Notes: generated by a model not told the origin, from the letters alone. Counted from the first letter of the stretch, positions 6,788-14,827 are shown. The stretch is DNA of 64,000 nucleotides from JAJYIW01 sp963781665 (GCA_963781665.1 CAWAGA010000002.1:620001-684000); one strand, 5' to 3'. Program-made: numbers and translations.

Positions 6788-8401
6788 ATGCGCAGTAATA
6801 AAAAACGGTTTTCCTGGTGGATTCTTCCCCTGGCAGTTGTCGCCGCCCTCGGAGGTTCGTTGTTTTGGTTCAGGTCGCACCCGATCACGGTCCAGGCCCA
6901 GGCTTCTTCATCTGACCTGTCAAAATTGACCACGGCCCAGGTGCAGCTCGGGACGATCGTCTCTTCCATCGGCGCGACCGGAACAGTGAGCTCTAACCAG
7001 AGCGGCTCCCTGGCCTGGCAGACTTCCGGCAGGGTTGCCCAGGTGCTGGTCAAACAAGGCGACCAGGTCCAGGCAAACCAGATTCTGGCTCAAATCGATC
7101 CATCTTCTTCAACCACCCTGGTCACAGCCCAGGCCAATTTATTAGCCGCGCAGCAAAACCTGGCAAACGTTCAAAACGTGGCGGTCGCTCAAGCCCAGGC
7201 CCAGGTCGCTATGGCTAAAGCACAGATCGCCGTGATGACCGCTCAAAACACGCTAACAGCCCTTAACGCTCCCCCATCCCAGGCATCAATTTCCGAAGCC
7301 AATTATGCTTATCTGAATGACCAGCAAAAAGTCAGCCAGCTCCAGGATACCTATAACTACTGGGTCGCTTACGAAAATGTACCCCATTGCACTGCTCAGG
7401 CACCGGGTACTGGTCCTGGAGGAGGTTTTGGTGGTTTTGGGGGAGGCGGCGGTCGCTCCTCGGGTGGGGCTCTGGTTCTACCTAAATGCATCACCATGAG
7501 TGATACCCAGATTAAAATGCAGCAGGCCAACGCATTGTCCGCTTTGAATGCCCGCATCCAGAAAATGAACAATGATAAGGCCATCCTAGATCACCTCTTA
7601 AATTTCAAACCCTATGCTTCGCAGATCGCAACAGCGCAGAACAACCTGTCAATTGCCCAGGCCCAGCTTGCGTCTGCCCAGGCTAACTGGGACGCGATCA
7701 AGAATGGCCCTGACCCGAGCCAGGTCGCAGCCGCCCAATCGAAGATCGATTCGATCCAGGCGACCATTGACCAGCAGTATATCCGGGCACCTTTTGCTGG
7801 CACCGTCACAGACATCGCCGTCAAACCGGGCGATCTGGTAAATACCGGCACCATTGCCTTTGAAATCGATAACCTCTCGCCGCTCGTGGTTACTTTGAAG
7901 GTGTCTGAAGTCGATATTAACAACGTCAAGGTAGGCCAGACCGCTGATCTCTCATTTTACGCGGCCCCCGGTCAATCCTATACCGGCACAGTCACCGCGA
8001 TTGACCCTAATGGTACAGTTACTAATGGTGTCTCTAATTTTGGCGTCACCCTCAATATGGACAACGCCAACAGCCTGATCAAGCCCGGGATGACTGCTGG
8101 AGCCACAATTGCTGTCGATAGCGCCGCGAACGTCATGGTTGTTCCCATCCAGGCCGTCGTCAGCCAGGGCAGCACCCTGGTTGTTTACATCCTCAACGGA
8201 TCCTCACTCACTCCGGTTATCGTCACCCTCGGCCTGTCAAACAACACCCAGGTGGCTGTGAACTCGACCGTCCTGAAACCCGGCGATAAGATCGTTACCA
8301 ACCCCGCCGATATCCCTGCCGCCCTGGCTGTGCCCCAACCCGCCAGCGGGTCGGTTTTCGACAACCTGCTCAAGTCGCTGGGGGTGACCACCACGGGCTA
8401 G
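6788..8401 (+). CDS. HlyD/MacA-like efflux periplasmic adaptor protein
   Basis: 537 residues. One N-terminal membrane helix (about 8-28), a biotinyl-lipoyl-like half ('GRVAQVLVKQGDQVQANQILAQID', about 80-105), a long Ala/Gln-rich alpha-hairpin (about 110-310), the second lipoyl half ('IRAPFAGTVTDIAVKPGDLV') and beta-barrel and membrane-proximal domains. Such adaptors bridge an inner-membrane ABC transporter to the outside. The hairpin carries an odd insertion: a Gly-rich stretch (about 207-227) flanked by Cys201 and Cys234. No MacB-type ABC genes follow; instead the stop codon overlaps that of the convergent phage portal gene by three bases. ATG at 6788 follows GAGG with a short spacer. Confidence 0.87.
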   Translation: MRSNKKRFSWWILPLAVVAALGGSLFWFRSHPITVQAQASSSDLSKLTTAQVQLGTIVSSIGATGTVSSNQSGSLAWQTSGRVAQVLVKQGDQVQANQILAQIDPSSSTTLVTAQANLLAAQQNLANVQNVAVAQAQAQVAMAKAQIAVMTAQNTLTALNAPPSQASISEANYAYLNDQQKVSQLQDTYNYWVAYENVPHCTAQAPGTGPGGGFGGFGGGGGRSSGGALVLPKCITMSDTQIKMQQANALSALNARIQKMNNDKAILDHLLNFKPYASQIATAQNNLSIAQAQLASAQANWDAIKNGPDPSQVAAAQSKIDSIQATIDQQYIRAPFAGTVTDIAVKPGDLVNTGTIAFEIDNLSPLVVTLKVSEVDINNVKVGQTADLSFYAAPGQSYTGTVTAIDPNGTVTNGVSNFGVTLNMDNANSLIKPGMTAGATIAVDSAANVMVVPIQAVVSQGSTLVVYILNGSSLTPVIVTLGLSNNTQVAVNSTVLKPGDKIVTNPADIPAALAVPQPASGSVFDNLLKSLGVTTTG

Positions 8402-9831
8402 CTCGCCTGTTTCTTCTCCTCGCCGGTCTCCATATCGATTGAGTTCGTCCCCAAAGGTTTTCCCGGCTGACTGCTGACTGTGTGAGGCTGCTTGCCGGTA
8501 TGGCCCTTGCCCACCTCATCACCAGCTATATCCAACATTTCTCCTGCAAAACGATAGACCAACCGTAATAGTTCGCCATCGCTGATCAAACCTTTATCGT
8601 GCAGTATGCTGAAAACATTTGCCACGTTGTTGGCGGCAATCGACAGCGAGGCGTTATCCCTGGCCGAGATATCCCCACCGGTCACGTGAATTCTCGCATT
8701 CCGCCGCACCTTGCGATCGACCATTGCCCGCCGCGCCAGCACCACCTGGAGCACATCTGCAATCAGCCAGCAAAAAAAGTTCTGGCGCTGCTCGAAATGG
8801 CGATAGGTCGGCCCGCCGGCAGCCTCAGCCGTGGTGCGGGTGGCGCCTTCTGGTTCTGCCAGGAAGTGTAAGGGCACACCTGCCCCGCTGGCGATCATTT
8901 TCTTCAACGCCAGTCCATCGGTATTGGCATCGCTCGGGTTTAATTGGGGGGCAAGCACAGACCATTCCTCATTCTCGTCGGTCACCAATATCGACCCCGG
9001 TGTTGGCGGGTTGGCAGCCAGGGTGTTTTGCCGCGCCAGGCGTTCACCTTCACTTGTGAACCTGGCTTTTACCACGAACAAGAATGCATTGCGGAAACGG
9101 TTAAGCCTGGCCCGGTCATCCAACCAGCTCGCGTAGCGTGACAACCACTTGAGCAGCGGCGCCAGGTCGCTTTCTCCCCAAAGGCCGCCCACCGGCTTAT
9201 TGATGGCGTAATGTAGCATCACCACCGGGAAGCTGCCGTCCTCCCCGGGTCCATCCCCAGCGGCAGAATATGCCGGCCAGGTTTGGGGGGCCAAGGTGGT
9301 CGGGCCAGCCTTTACGGTGAATGTAACGGCCTGTTCGACGTCGTTAGGTCGGGTCGTTATCCGGTCGATATCCTGGGAGGGAACAGCCCGGACGTAAGAC
9401 ATGCCGGCCCGGTCGGTCGAGATCTGCACGAAAAGGTCTCCGCTGCGCGTCAGCTCGTCGCACCATTCGTAGACTCGCGCCGGCATCCGGTTCAGCCGGT
9501 CGTGCCAGAAAGTATTCATAAATCTTGCAGTTTGGATGTGGTCGCAATCGATCTGTATCCCACCGCCGACCACGTACTGAGAGGTCAAACCGACCACCCG
9601 CCTGGCCAGTGGATTAACCCGCCAGGCTTCCAACGCCAGCGCCAGTATTTCCTCCCGGTCGGCTCCCAGGCGGTCCCGGTTCGTTTCCCCAAAATGCCTG
9701 GCGCCGGCCAGGAATTCATTCTCGGTTTCACTGAAAGCCGCTCGTACCTGCCATGATGAGCGCCGGGGGGTCTTCTCAGCGAACAAACGGTTGAATAATT
9801 GGCGTAACCCTTTCTTTTCAGCCGGCATCAT
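8398..9831 (-). CDS. Phage portal protein
   Basis: 477 residues, in the size range and with the landmarks of lambda/HK97-type portals: the N-terminal 'NPLARRVVGLTSQYVVGGG' segment, a 'WCDELTRSGDLFVQISTDRAG' region, 'PSQDIDRI', and the tunnel-loop region 'ASGAGVPLHFLAEPEGATRTTAEAAGG'. The portal forms the dodecameric DNA channel at the capsid vertex. ATG pair at 9831/9828 follows AGGAGGAAA. Its start overlaps the lysozyme stop by 14 bases, showing translational coupling. Downstream, where the protease-capsid gene is expected, a convergent HlyD gene begins instead. Confidence 0.85.
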   Translation of the reverse strand: MMPAEKKGLRQLFNRLFAEKTPRRSSWQVRAAFSETENEFLAGARHFGETNRDRLGADREEILALALEAWRVNPLARRVVGLTSQYVVGGGIQIDCDHIQTARFMNTFWHDRLNRMPARVYEWCDELTRSGDLFVQISTDRAGMSYVRAVPSQDIDRITTRPNDVEQAVTFTVKAGPTTLAPQTWPAYSAAGDGPGEDGSFPVVMLHYAINKPVGGLWGESDLAPLLKWLSRYASWLDDRARLNRFRNAFLFVVKARFTSEGERLARQNTLAANPPTPGSILVTDENEEWSVLAPQLNPSDANTDGLALKKMIASGAGVPLHFLAEPEGATRTTAEAAGGPTYRHFEQRQNFFCWLIADVLQVVLARRAMVDRKVRRNARIHVTGGDISARDNASLSIAANNVANVFSILHDKGLISDGELLRLVYRFAGEMLDIAGDEVGKGHTGKQPHTVSSQPGKPLGTNSIDMETGEEKKQAS

Positions 9832-10585
9832 TTTCCTCCTGGTTCTGATCAGCCAGGTAGACCTGCCACAACAAGTCTACTTTCTGCTGCAGGGTTAGTT
9901 CCGCTTTTCCCGTCAGATCGCCTTTCCAGCGGCGGCGCAGTTCGTCTACAGAGACTGCCAGGCGGTTCACATCGGTCAATGGATTGCCGTTCTGATCTCC
10001 CTCGCATCCAGGCACCCTGGTCTTGCCATACTGCCAGATCACCCATTGGCTGAACCCGATCGGGAGCATGGGCTCGTCTGCATCGGTATAATGCGCCAGC
10101 CAAAGCGGATAGTCATTGGCCCAATCAGGGGCGATATAATGGTATCCTTCAACCTTGCAGAACCAGTAGATCCACCAACCGGGCGACGTGTAAATAAAGG
10201 CTTTTTTGCAGGTCGCGTTTTCGATCGCGTCCAGCCAGGTTTTGAGCGGTTTCCACAACCCACCGCTTCCTTTAGAGCTTATCGCCTGGCTGGTCACCAT
10301 ATCCTCGCAATCAATCGCCAGCAGGTCGTCGCTCTCCAAGGGCTGGACGACATCCAGGAAACGGCGCGCCATGGCCAAAACGTCGTCGCTGGCATACCAG
10401 AAGTAATAAGCTCCCCGCAGCACCCTGGGACACTTCCCCAGCTCAGACCAATTGCGCTCGAACAGAGGGTCGACCCGGTCTACCTGATTCGAACCCAGCG
10501 CCTTGACGAAGGCCAGGTCAATGGAAGGCAGCGCCGCCTGCCACTCGATCCGCCCGTTGTGTTCGCTGATATCGATGCTAAACAT
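9818..10585 (-). CDS. GH25 muramidase (phage lysozyme-like)
   Basis: 255 residues. The N-terminal ~195 residues form a GH25 barrel: 'FSIDISEHNGRIEWQAA' opening strand, 'FVKALGS', 'GAYYFWYASDD', and the acidic 'LLAIDCEDM' motif that carries catalytic Asp/Glu residues; 'FSQWVIWQYGKTRVPG' is the usual closing strand. It should cleave the MurNAc-GlcNAc bond of peptidoglycan. The ~50-residue C-terminal tail is charged and without a known wall-binding repeat. There is no signal peptide, so export would need a holin. Its place between large terminase and portal is unusual for a lysis gene. Ribosome site AAGGAGAT precedes the ATG. Confidence 0.85.
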   Translation of the reverse strand: MFSIDISEHNGRIEWQAALPSIDLAFVKALGSNQVDRVDPLFERNWSELGKCPRVLRGAYYFWYASDDVLAMARRFLDVVQPLESDDLLAIDCEDMVTSQAISSKGSGGLWKPLKTWLDAIENATCKKAFIYTSPGWWIYWFCKVEGYHYIAPDWANDYPLWLAHYTDADEPMLPIGFSQWVIWQYGKTRVPGCEGDQNGNPLTDVNRLAVSVDELRRRWKGDLTGKAELTLQQKVDLLWQVYLADQNQEENDAG

Positions 10586-10611
10586 ATCGATCTCCTTAAG
10601 TAGTTAGATAT

Positions 10612-12169
10612 TTAAAAACGCCTTCGATCCATATCCTGCAGCGGGTCGACCGCTTTGATGATGCCTGCCGGCCCGCCGGCTGACCATTCCTGGCAGTCCA
10701 ATACCGCTGCCAGGGCAGCCGAAAGCACCAGGTCGTCGTGCACCAGCTCGCCTGTCGCTGGGTCACGAGTACCGTCCGGAACGCCCCATTTCATCCGCTT
10801 TTCCGGTCCTGCCACAATTTCATATTGGCAGAACGAAAGCTGTCTGAAGAATTCCCTTTGCAGTTTGAACTGCACCTCATTTTTATTTGGATTGAGTTGC
10901 ACCTCCTTCCAGCGCCCTGAGTCGACCAGGCTGAGGAAATCCCACCCCAGTTTCGATTTAGACGCCGAATTAAAATATGAAAGGGATCACTTTTCCTGGC
11001 AGGCCTTTTTCCAGGAAGGATGCCAACCCGGCCCCAACCCCGGTGGCGTCGACCACTAATTTTCTGGCATGCCAGAGTTCGGCCAGCGCTTTAATCTCCC
11101 CGTAAAGCTGGCTGTGCTTGACACCCGTCCACAGGCGGCGGCCAGCCAGGTGGTAGGTCGGCGCATTAATCAACGGGTCTGCAAGGCTCTCCAGGTTGAC
11201 TTCCACGATCGTCAGGGCGGTGCTGTCGCGCTCACTTCCAAATTCGGCCCCCTGGAAGAGCGGCAGGCTGCTGATCGCTTCGTCTTCTCCCGCCAGGTCC
11301 AACAACAAAGCGTAGATCTTATGCTGGTCTGGCTGTAGGGTAAACCGGGCCGGTCTCGAGCAGTCAGCTTCCATCAACATAATCCGCCCGGCAGGGAACA
11401 TACCACTTTCAGCATCGATCTCCTCGGAAAAAAACTGGGACCGCACCATTGGGTTCGAGCGGCTCAACTTCGCAACCTGTTCGGCGACGAAAACGCCATA
11501 ATCGGGTACCTCGCTGGCAACTTCATCAGCGGTGAGGACGAAGATGCGCTTCTTGCCATCGCGCGCTTCTGCTTCTCTTGCCGCCGACATCTCCCGGTGC
11601 AGCAGGGTCTGGCTCGTCCAGGCGGTCCCCCAAAACACTTTGGTGGCGTTGGTCGAGGCTGCCATCGGGGCGATATCTTTGTCGAATTTAGACGGTAAGA
11701 TATCCTGGGCTTCGTCGACCTCCAACAGCAGTGAGGCCGTTGCCCCAACGATATTGGTTTCCGGCGACCCCGACAGAAAAAAGATCCTGGCGCGATCAAT
11801 CCGGTAGATATAATCACGCTCCTTAGCCCATTTCCTGCGGGTCAGCAGGTTGCGCTCCAGCACCCTTTCGAGGCGGCGCATGGCGTTATACGATTGTGGT
11901 TTCCAGGTCGGGGATACCTTGACAATATCTTCGTCTTTTTCCGAATAGATCATCAGCAAGTATCCTTCGATATTGGCCTGGAGCTCGTTCTTTCCGGATT
12001 GGCGGGGAAACATGACCACGAAACTGAGCCCTTGTTTTTTCACTACCGATTCGACGATTGACTGCGCCGGTTCTTTCTGGTATTTCCGCAGCAAGATCTG
12101 GGACCCGACATTGGCGAAATATTCGATGTCGACCAGCAGATCGTTGATGAAAGCTCTTGGCTTGACCAT
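10612..12169 (-). CDS. Phage terminase large subunit, split by a +1 frameshift
   Basis: The packaging motor gene is in two frames. Frame 1 (12169 to a TAA at 10970-10972) encodes 399 residues with Walker A 'FPRQSGKNE' near residue 56, Walker B 'LLLEVDEAQD' near 150 and nuclease residues 'LLLDLAGEDE' and 'KLVVDATGVG'. Frame 2 resumes as 'NSASKSKLGWDFLSLVDSGRW' and ends with 'GELVHDDLVLSAALA', the last catalytic Asp motif of the nuclease. The frames join at a run of four Ts (minus strand; plus 10972-10975); removing one T restores a continuous ~518-residue protein of normal TerL size. A sequencing indel, a true mutation or a +1 slip at TTT-TAA could explain it. Confidence 0.82.
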
Positions 12170-12187
12170 GATCGGGTTTTCGATCTT

Positions 12188-12493
12188 CTATCTAACCCCC
12201 AACCAGGCCGCGATTGAAGCTGCCAGGATGGTGAGCACCGCCTGTCCGGCCTGGACCAACCCCCCGGTCGTTCGCAGTGCTATGACCGCATCCACCAGGC
12301 TGCGGATGCGCGTCTCGTGATCGTGTTGAACCTCCTTGACCAGGGCAATATCGTCGCGGATCGCCAGTAATTTCTCGATTGAGAGCTCTTTATTATGGCT
12401 GGTATCGTCTTCCAGCCGCCGCATGCGCGCCTCGAGCTGGTCTCTGAATCGCCCGAGCTGTTCGGCAATGAGCTGAGCAGTGGCATCTTCCAT
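12188..12493 (-). CDS. Coiled-coil protein with C-terminal membrane anchor (XhlA/holin-like)
   Basis: 101 residues: a long charged heptad-like helix (about 5-75, 'LIAEQLGRFRDQLEARMRRLEDD' region) and one C-terminal hydrophobic segment ('VLTILAASIAAWLGV'). This layout matches haemolysin XhlA-type phage proteins, which assist holins in lysis. ATG at 12493 follows CGAGGAGGATTAATT, a strong ribosome site, and the gene begins two bases after the upstream stop codon. With the GH25 lysozyme two genes away it could form a lysis pair placed inside the packaging module. The assignment rests on architecture, not on a motif. Confidence 0.6.
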   Translation of the reverse strand: MEDATAQLIAEQLGRFRDQLEARMRRLEDDTSHNKELSIEKLLAIRDDIALVKEVQHDHETRIRSLVDAVIALRTTGGLVQAGQAVLTILAASIAAWLGVR

Positions 12494-12495
12494 AA

Positions 12496-12942
12496 TTAAT
12501 CCTCCTCGATTCCCATCCGCTTGCGAGCTTCTTTCAACGCAATCGAAAATTCGGTCATAAAATCGTCGCCTTTATCCTTCAAGAGGGTTTGCTGAGCCTG
12601 CACCAGGCGTGAAAGGCGCGCCGACGCTACGCTCAAGGCCGATAACACCTTTACCCAGTCCTCGATCCCGCTGACCTCGTCCGTGGTGACTTGCTCGAAA
12701 CAACGCCGGATCACCACTCGCAGCATGGCAATTTCATCTGCCAGGCTGGTCGATGCCAGCACCAGGTCAGCCACTTCGCCGGCCCTGAACTGCCGGTCGT
12801 AGAAACCCGGCCGGCCTTCCGCCTCTTCTGGGCGCTGGCTCTCATTCAGAGACCTGCTCGTTGATGTCAGCCGAGAAAGCGTCTCCTCGTCTGCCTTCAC
12901 ACTCGTTCGAGACCGCTTCCTTTCCGGATTTCCTGCAGCCAT
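12496..12942 (-). CDS. Putative phage terminase small subunit-like protein
   Basis: 148 residues, first gene of the phage operon. The start is set at ATG 12942, because GAGAGGTG lies four bases before it. The N-terminus is basic ('GNPERKRSRTS'), followed by 'EGRPGFYDRQFRAGEVADLVLA', a helical domain and a charged C-terminal tail ('MTEFSIALKEARKRMGIEED'). Its position ahead of the large terminase, basic N-terminus and helical content fit a small terminase or DNA-binding packaging protein, but I do not recognise a defining motif. Confidence 0.6.
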   Translation of the reverse strand: MAAGNPERKRSRTSVKADEETLSRLTSTSRSLNESQRPEEAEGRPGFYDRQFRAGEVADLVLASTSLADEIAMLRVVIRRCFEQVTTDEVSGIEDWVKVLSALSVASARLSRLVQAQQTLLKDKGDDFMTEFSIALKEARKRMGIEED

Positions 12943-12963
12943 TTTCACCTCTCAAAATATATG

Positions 12964-13015
12964 GAACATTTGTTCTATTTATGAACAGCATACTCCCGAT
13001 TTCGACGCAAGCCAA
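12964..13015 (-). promoter_or_regulatory. Late-operon promoter with LexA/DinR-type box
   Basis: On the minus strand TTGGCT (plus 13010-13015) and TATGCT (plus 12987-12992) are separated by 17 bases, a good sigma-70 type promoter. About 11 bases past the -10 lies GAAC-ATTT-GTTC (plus 12964-12975), a perfect match to the GAAC-N4-GTTC consensus bound by LexA of the DinR type in Gram-positive bacteria. It lies where a bound repressor would block the polymerase. This suggests SOS control of the phage packaging genes; whether this organism's LexA uses that motif is not known from the window. Confidence 0.55.
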
Positions 13016-13288
13016 GCTGTAAAACCGGAAATATCGACCGGATGCGCTATGCAATTTATTCGGGGTTTGCTGATTTTGTTTTGCTTAAGCCTGCAATCGT
13101 AAAGACTGTGGATCTGGCAGAATTCGGATAGCAAGTATCCATTTTTATCCAAATGTATGGATTTCCCCACCTATCCTTTGGATTGTTATCCCCCTGACAA
13201 AAAAATTAATCGAGAAAGAAAATAAATAGCACCAATAAATTCCTGTACACCAGGTTCTCAACGATACAATTGTTGACCAGGCATTTGG
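13016..13288. other. Gene-poor flank of the prophage
   Basis: No integrase, repressor or other early phage gene and no tRNA is seen on this side of the terminase operon. Short frames here lack ribosome sites and recognisable motifs. An attachment site cannot be identified without the other prophage end, which lies outside the window. Confidence 0.4.
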
Positions 13289-13675
13289 GTGCTCGGAAAT
13301 TTCGAAGAAGCCAATACTATGGCTTTCCCTCAAGAAATACCGTTGTTGAAACTGATAACCTCACATACCATAAAGAGAGTCGGAGGAGAATATCAAACGA
13401 ATCACTTAAAACGACTGGGCGCAAAAGTCGAATCTAGAAAAATTGATTGCACTCATTTCATTTACCAGACAAACCTAAGCGATATTTCTATATCGACTGG
13501 AGCTTTCCTTGAGAGTATCGAAATGGGAAGATCTTTCTACAATAAATCTGAATTCCCCGTCATTTATCGCAGTGTTATTTCAGGTATAGCTACTCGAGAT
13601 ACATCTGGTAGGATCTCGCCTCGGATGCCGGGTTGGAATTGTGCAAATCTTGACCCGGATCCTGGGTTAATCTAA
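13289..13675 (+). CDS. Hypothetical protein, uncertain
   Basis: An open frame of up to 128 residues with several possible starts (ATG at 13289, 'MAFPQEIPLL' further in). No family, membrane segment or signal peptide is recognised. Its TAA stop (13673-13675) is followed immediately by a 14-bp hairpin that could end transcription, which is the main reason to list it. Base composition is more AT-rich than that of the neighbours, hinting at foreign or decayed DNA. It may be a gene remnant or chance frame. Confidence 0.3.
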   Translation: MLGNFEEANTMAFPQEIPLLKLITSHTIKRVGGEYQTNHLKRLGAKVESRKIDCTHFIYQTNLSDISISTGAFLESIEMGRSFYNKSEFPVIYRSVISGIATRDTSGRISPRMPGWNCANLDPDPGLI

Positions 13676-13708
13676 ACATAGCAGGTGGCTTGTACCATCT
13701 GCTATGTT
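13675..13708 (+). terminator. Strong hairpin, probable terminator
   Basis: AACATAGCAGGTGG and CCATCTGCTATGTT pair at 13 of 14 positions around the six-base loop CTTGTA. The stem begins at the last base of the upstream stop codon and is followed by GTTCAAAATT rather than a clean U-run, so termination is likely but not certain. Confidence 0.5.
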
Positions 13709-13921
13709 GTTCAAAATTAACAAGGACCCGTTTACGAGTAACTGGCAGTCATGAGGCTGCCTTCGACCGCACCGGCGCTTACGGCTCCGGAATACCCAAA
13801 GGGTTAAGTTATTATCACATTGCGATTACCTGCAAAACAGGTATGACTCAGCCCATCCGGAGCCCTGCCGCTATCGACGACATCAATCAGAATCGTTTTT
13901 TGTTCACCGTTATAGTGAACG
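13709..13921. other. Non-coding stretch with several small hairpins
   Basis: Within 13740-13815 three stems lie in series: GGCAG/CTGCC (about 13744-13761), CCGG/CCGG around ACGGCT-type sequence (about 13772-13791) and ACCC-AAA-GGGT (about 13796-13806). The layout suggests a structured RNA or the relic of one, but it matches no riboswitch consensus I can recall. Frames across it have no ribosome sites. Confidence 0.3.
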
Positions 13922-14132
13922 TCACAGAAATCTCTGACCTTGAAGCGCTAACACTCGAATGATGTCACCAGACTGGTGAGAAGCGGTGCGAATGTTATCA
14001 AGTATATTTTGATAGGTGTCGTTCAATTGTTGCCCGAAGATCGCCACGACGACAATGAGAATTAAAATAACAAATGAAAAAATTAATGCGTATTCTACGA
14101 ATCCCTGTCCTAGACTCTGATTTCTTAGGCAT
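13922..14132 (-). pseudogene. Flp/Fap-type IVb pilin, frameshifted near the start
   Basis: The mature pilin core 'GQGFVEYALIFSFVILILIVVV' is unmistakable: prepilin-type G|QGFVEYAL with the Glu at position 5 and a long hydrophobic helix. A perfect start, GGAGGAAAGC then ATG at 14132, reads MPKKSESRTG in a frame one base off the pilin core. Deleting one base from the AAA run (plus 14121-14123) gives MPKNQSLGQGFVEYALIF, a normal 69-residue Flp prepilin. The longer frame in phase with the core lacks a credible start. Either a real one-base insertion or an assembly indel. No tad secretion genes lie nearby. Confidence 0.75.
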
Positions 14133-14452
14133 GCTTTCCTCCATGATCCTTTCTGCTCTTTTTTGATTTTGATGGTTTTGCGGACTCCTTCCAATATTAA
14201 CCGCCTCCCATCTAAAAGCTTATCGCCTCCGATTATTATAATATCATTAATGCGCTTGCATGCTCTTAACAAAAATGCTAAGTTCAAGACTGATTCGGGT
14301 GGCTGTTGGCCAATTAGCAGGTAGTAAGCCTGCCAATTGCTATTTTCCAAGGTAGAAACGAGCAGGTGTGATTAGTTGAGGTTAGGTAGCGGCGCTGCCC
14401 ATCCTGAATTAACGCTTCATCCTGAAATTTTACATTTTCTGAAAACTGGGGG
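14133..14452. other. 320-base gap upstream of the pilin
   Basis: Holds the ribosome site of the pilin and a short inverted GC-rich segment near 14385 (GGTAGCGGCGCTGCC) downstream of the next minus-strand gene, possibly its weak terminator. I see no gene; the frame that extends upstream from the pilin core shows no family resemblance. Confidence 0.35.
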
Positions 14453-14827
14453 TTACCAACGGTAATATGACAATAAAATCTGAATGGGCAAGAAAATCTC
14501 GAAAGGCGCCCCTACCAGCAGGACAACCATGACAAAACCTAGCCCGCGCATATAGCGGCGGGAATGAAAAGCTGCCAAAATAGGCTTCTGCAACACAGCT
14601 AACGGGATGGCAAACGTGGCCCAGGCTAACGTGGCCCACATGATGGCCGGAAATGTTTCCCCCCCCAGTAAATACTGTTGAATATTACAGGCGTAATATT
14701 TATTGTATTGGCCGAATATGCCGCAAGTTCCGTTGAACGCTTGGAGATCGATAAAGAGAGAGATGAAGATCCAAAGAACGATAGGCGCAACGACGATCAG
14801 GGCCAGGTTGGAAACAGTGCGCTTCAT
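14453..14827 (-). CDS. Small integral membrane protein, unknown function
   Basis: 124 residues with four hydrophobic stretches (about 8-28, 58-78, 95-108 and 108-120). Two Cys residues lie in the first extracytoplasmic loop ('NGTCGIFGQYNKYYACNIQQYL') and could form a disulfide. ATG at 14827 follows TGGAGGCGTACT. No family is recognised, and no linked gene suggests a role. Confidence 0.6.
   Translation of the reverse strand: MKRTVSNLALIVVAPIVLWIFISLFIDLQAFNGTCGIFGQYNKYYACNIQQYLLGGETFPAIMWATLAWATFAIPLAVLQKPILAAFHSRRYMRGLGFVMVVLLVGAPFEIFLPIQILLSYYRW

Noticed and set aside
7396..7584. Antisense frame opposite the Gly-rich part of the HlyD gene, Pro-rich
   Set aside because: A by-product of the Gly-rich coding strand; no ribosome site.
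13720..13815. Resemblance of the minus strand (GGAGCCG...GGTGCGGTC) to a group II intron domain I motif
   Set aside because: No reverse transcriptase, domain V or EBS/IBS pairs could be found; the similarity is too short.
13690..13962. 90-residue plus-strand frame
   Set aside because: No ribosome site, no family signal, crosses several hairpins and overlaps the end of the pilin gene on the other strand.
14133..14350. Long N-terminal extension of the pilin frame up to 14350
   Set aside because: Flp prepilins have very short leaders, and an ideal ribosome site and ATG exist at 14132 one base out of frame.
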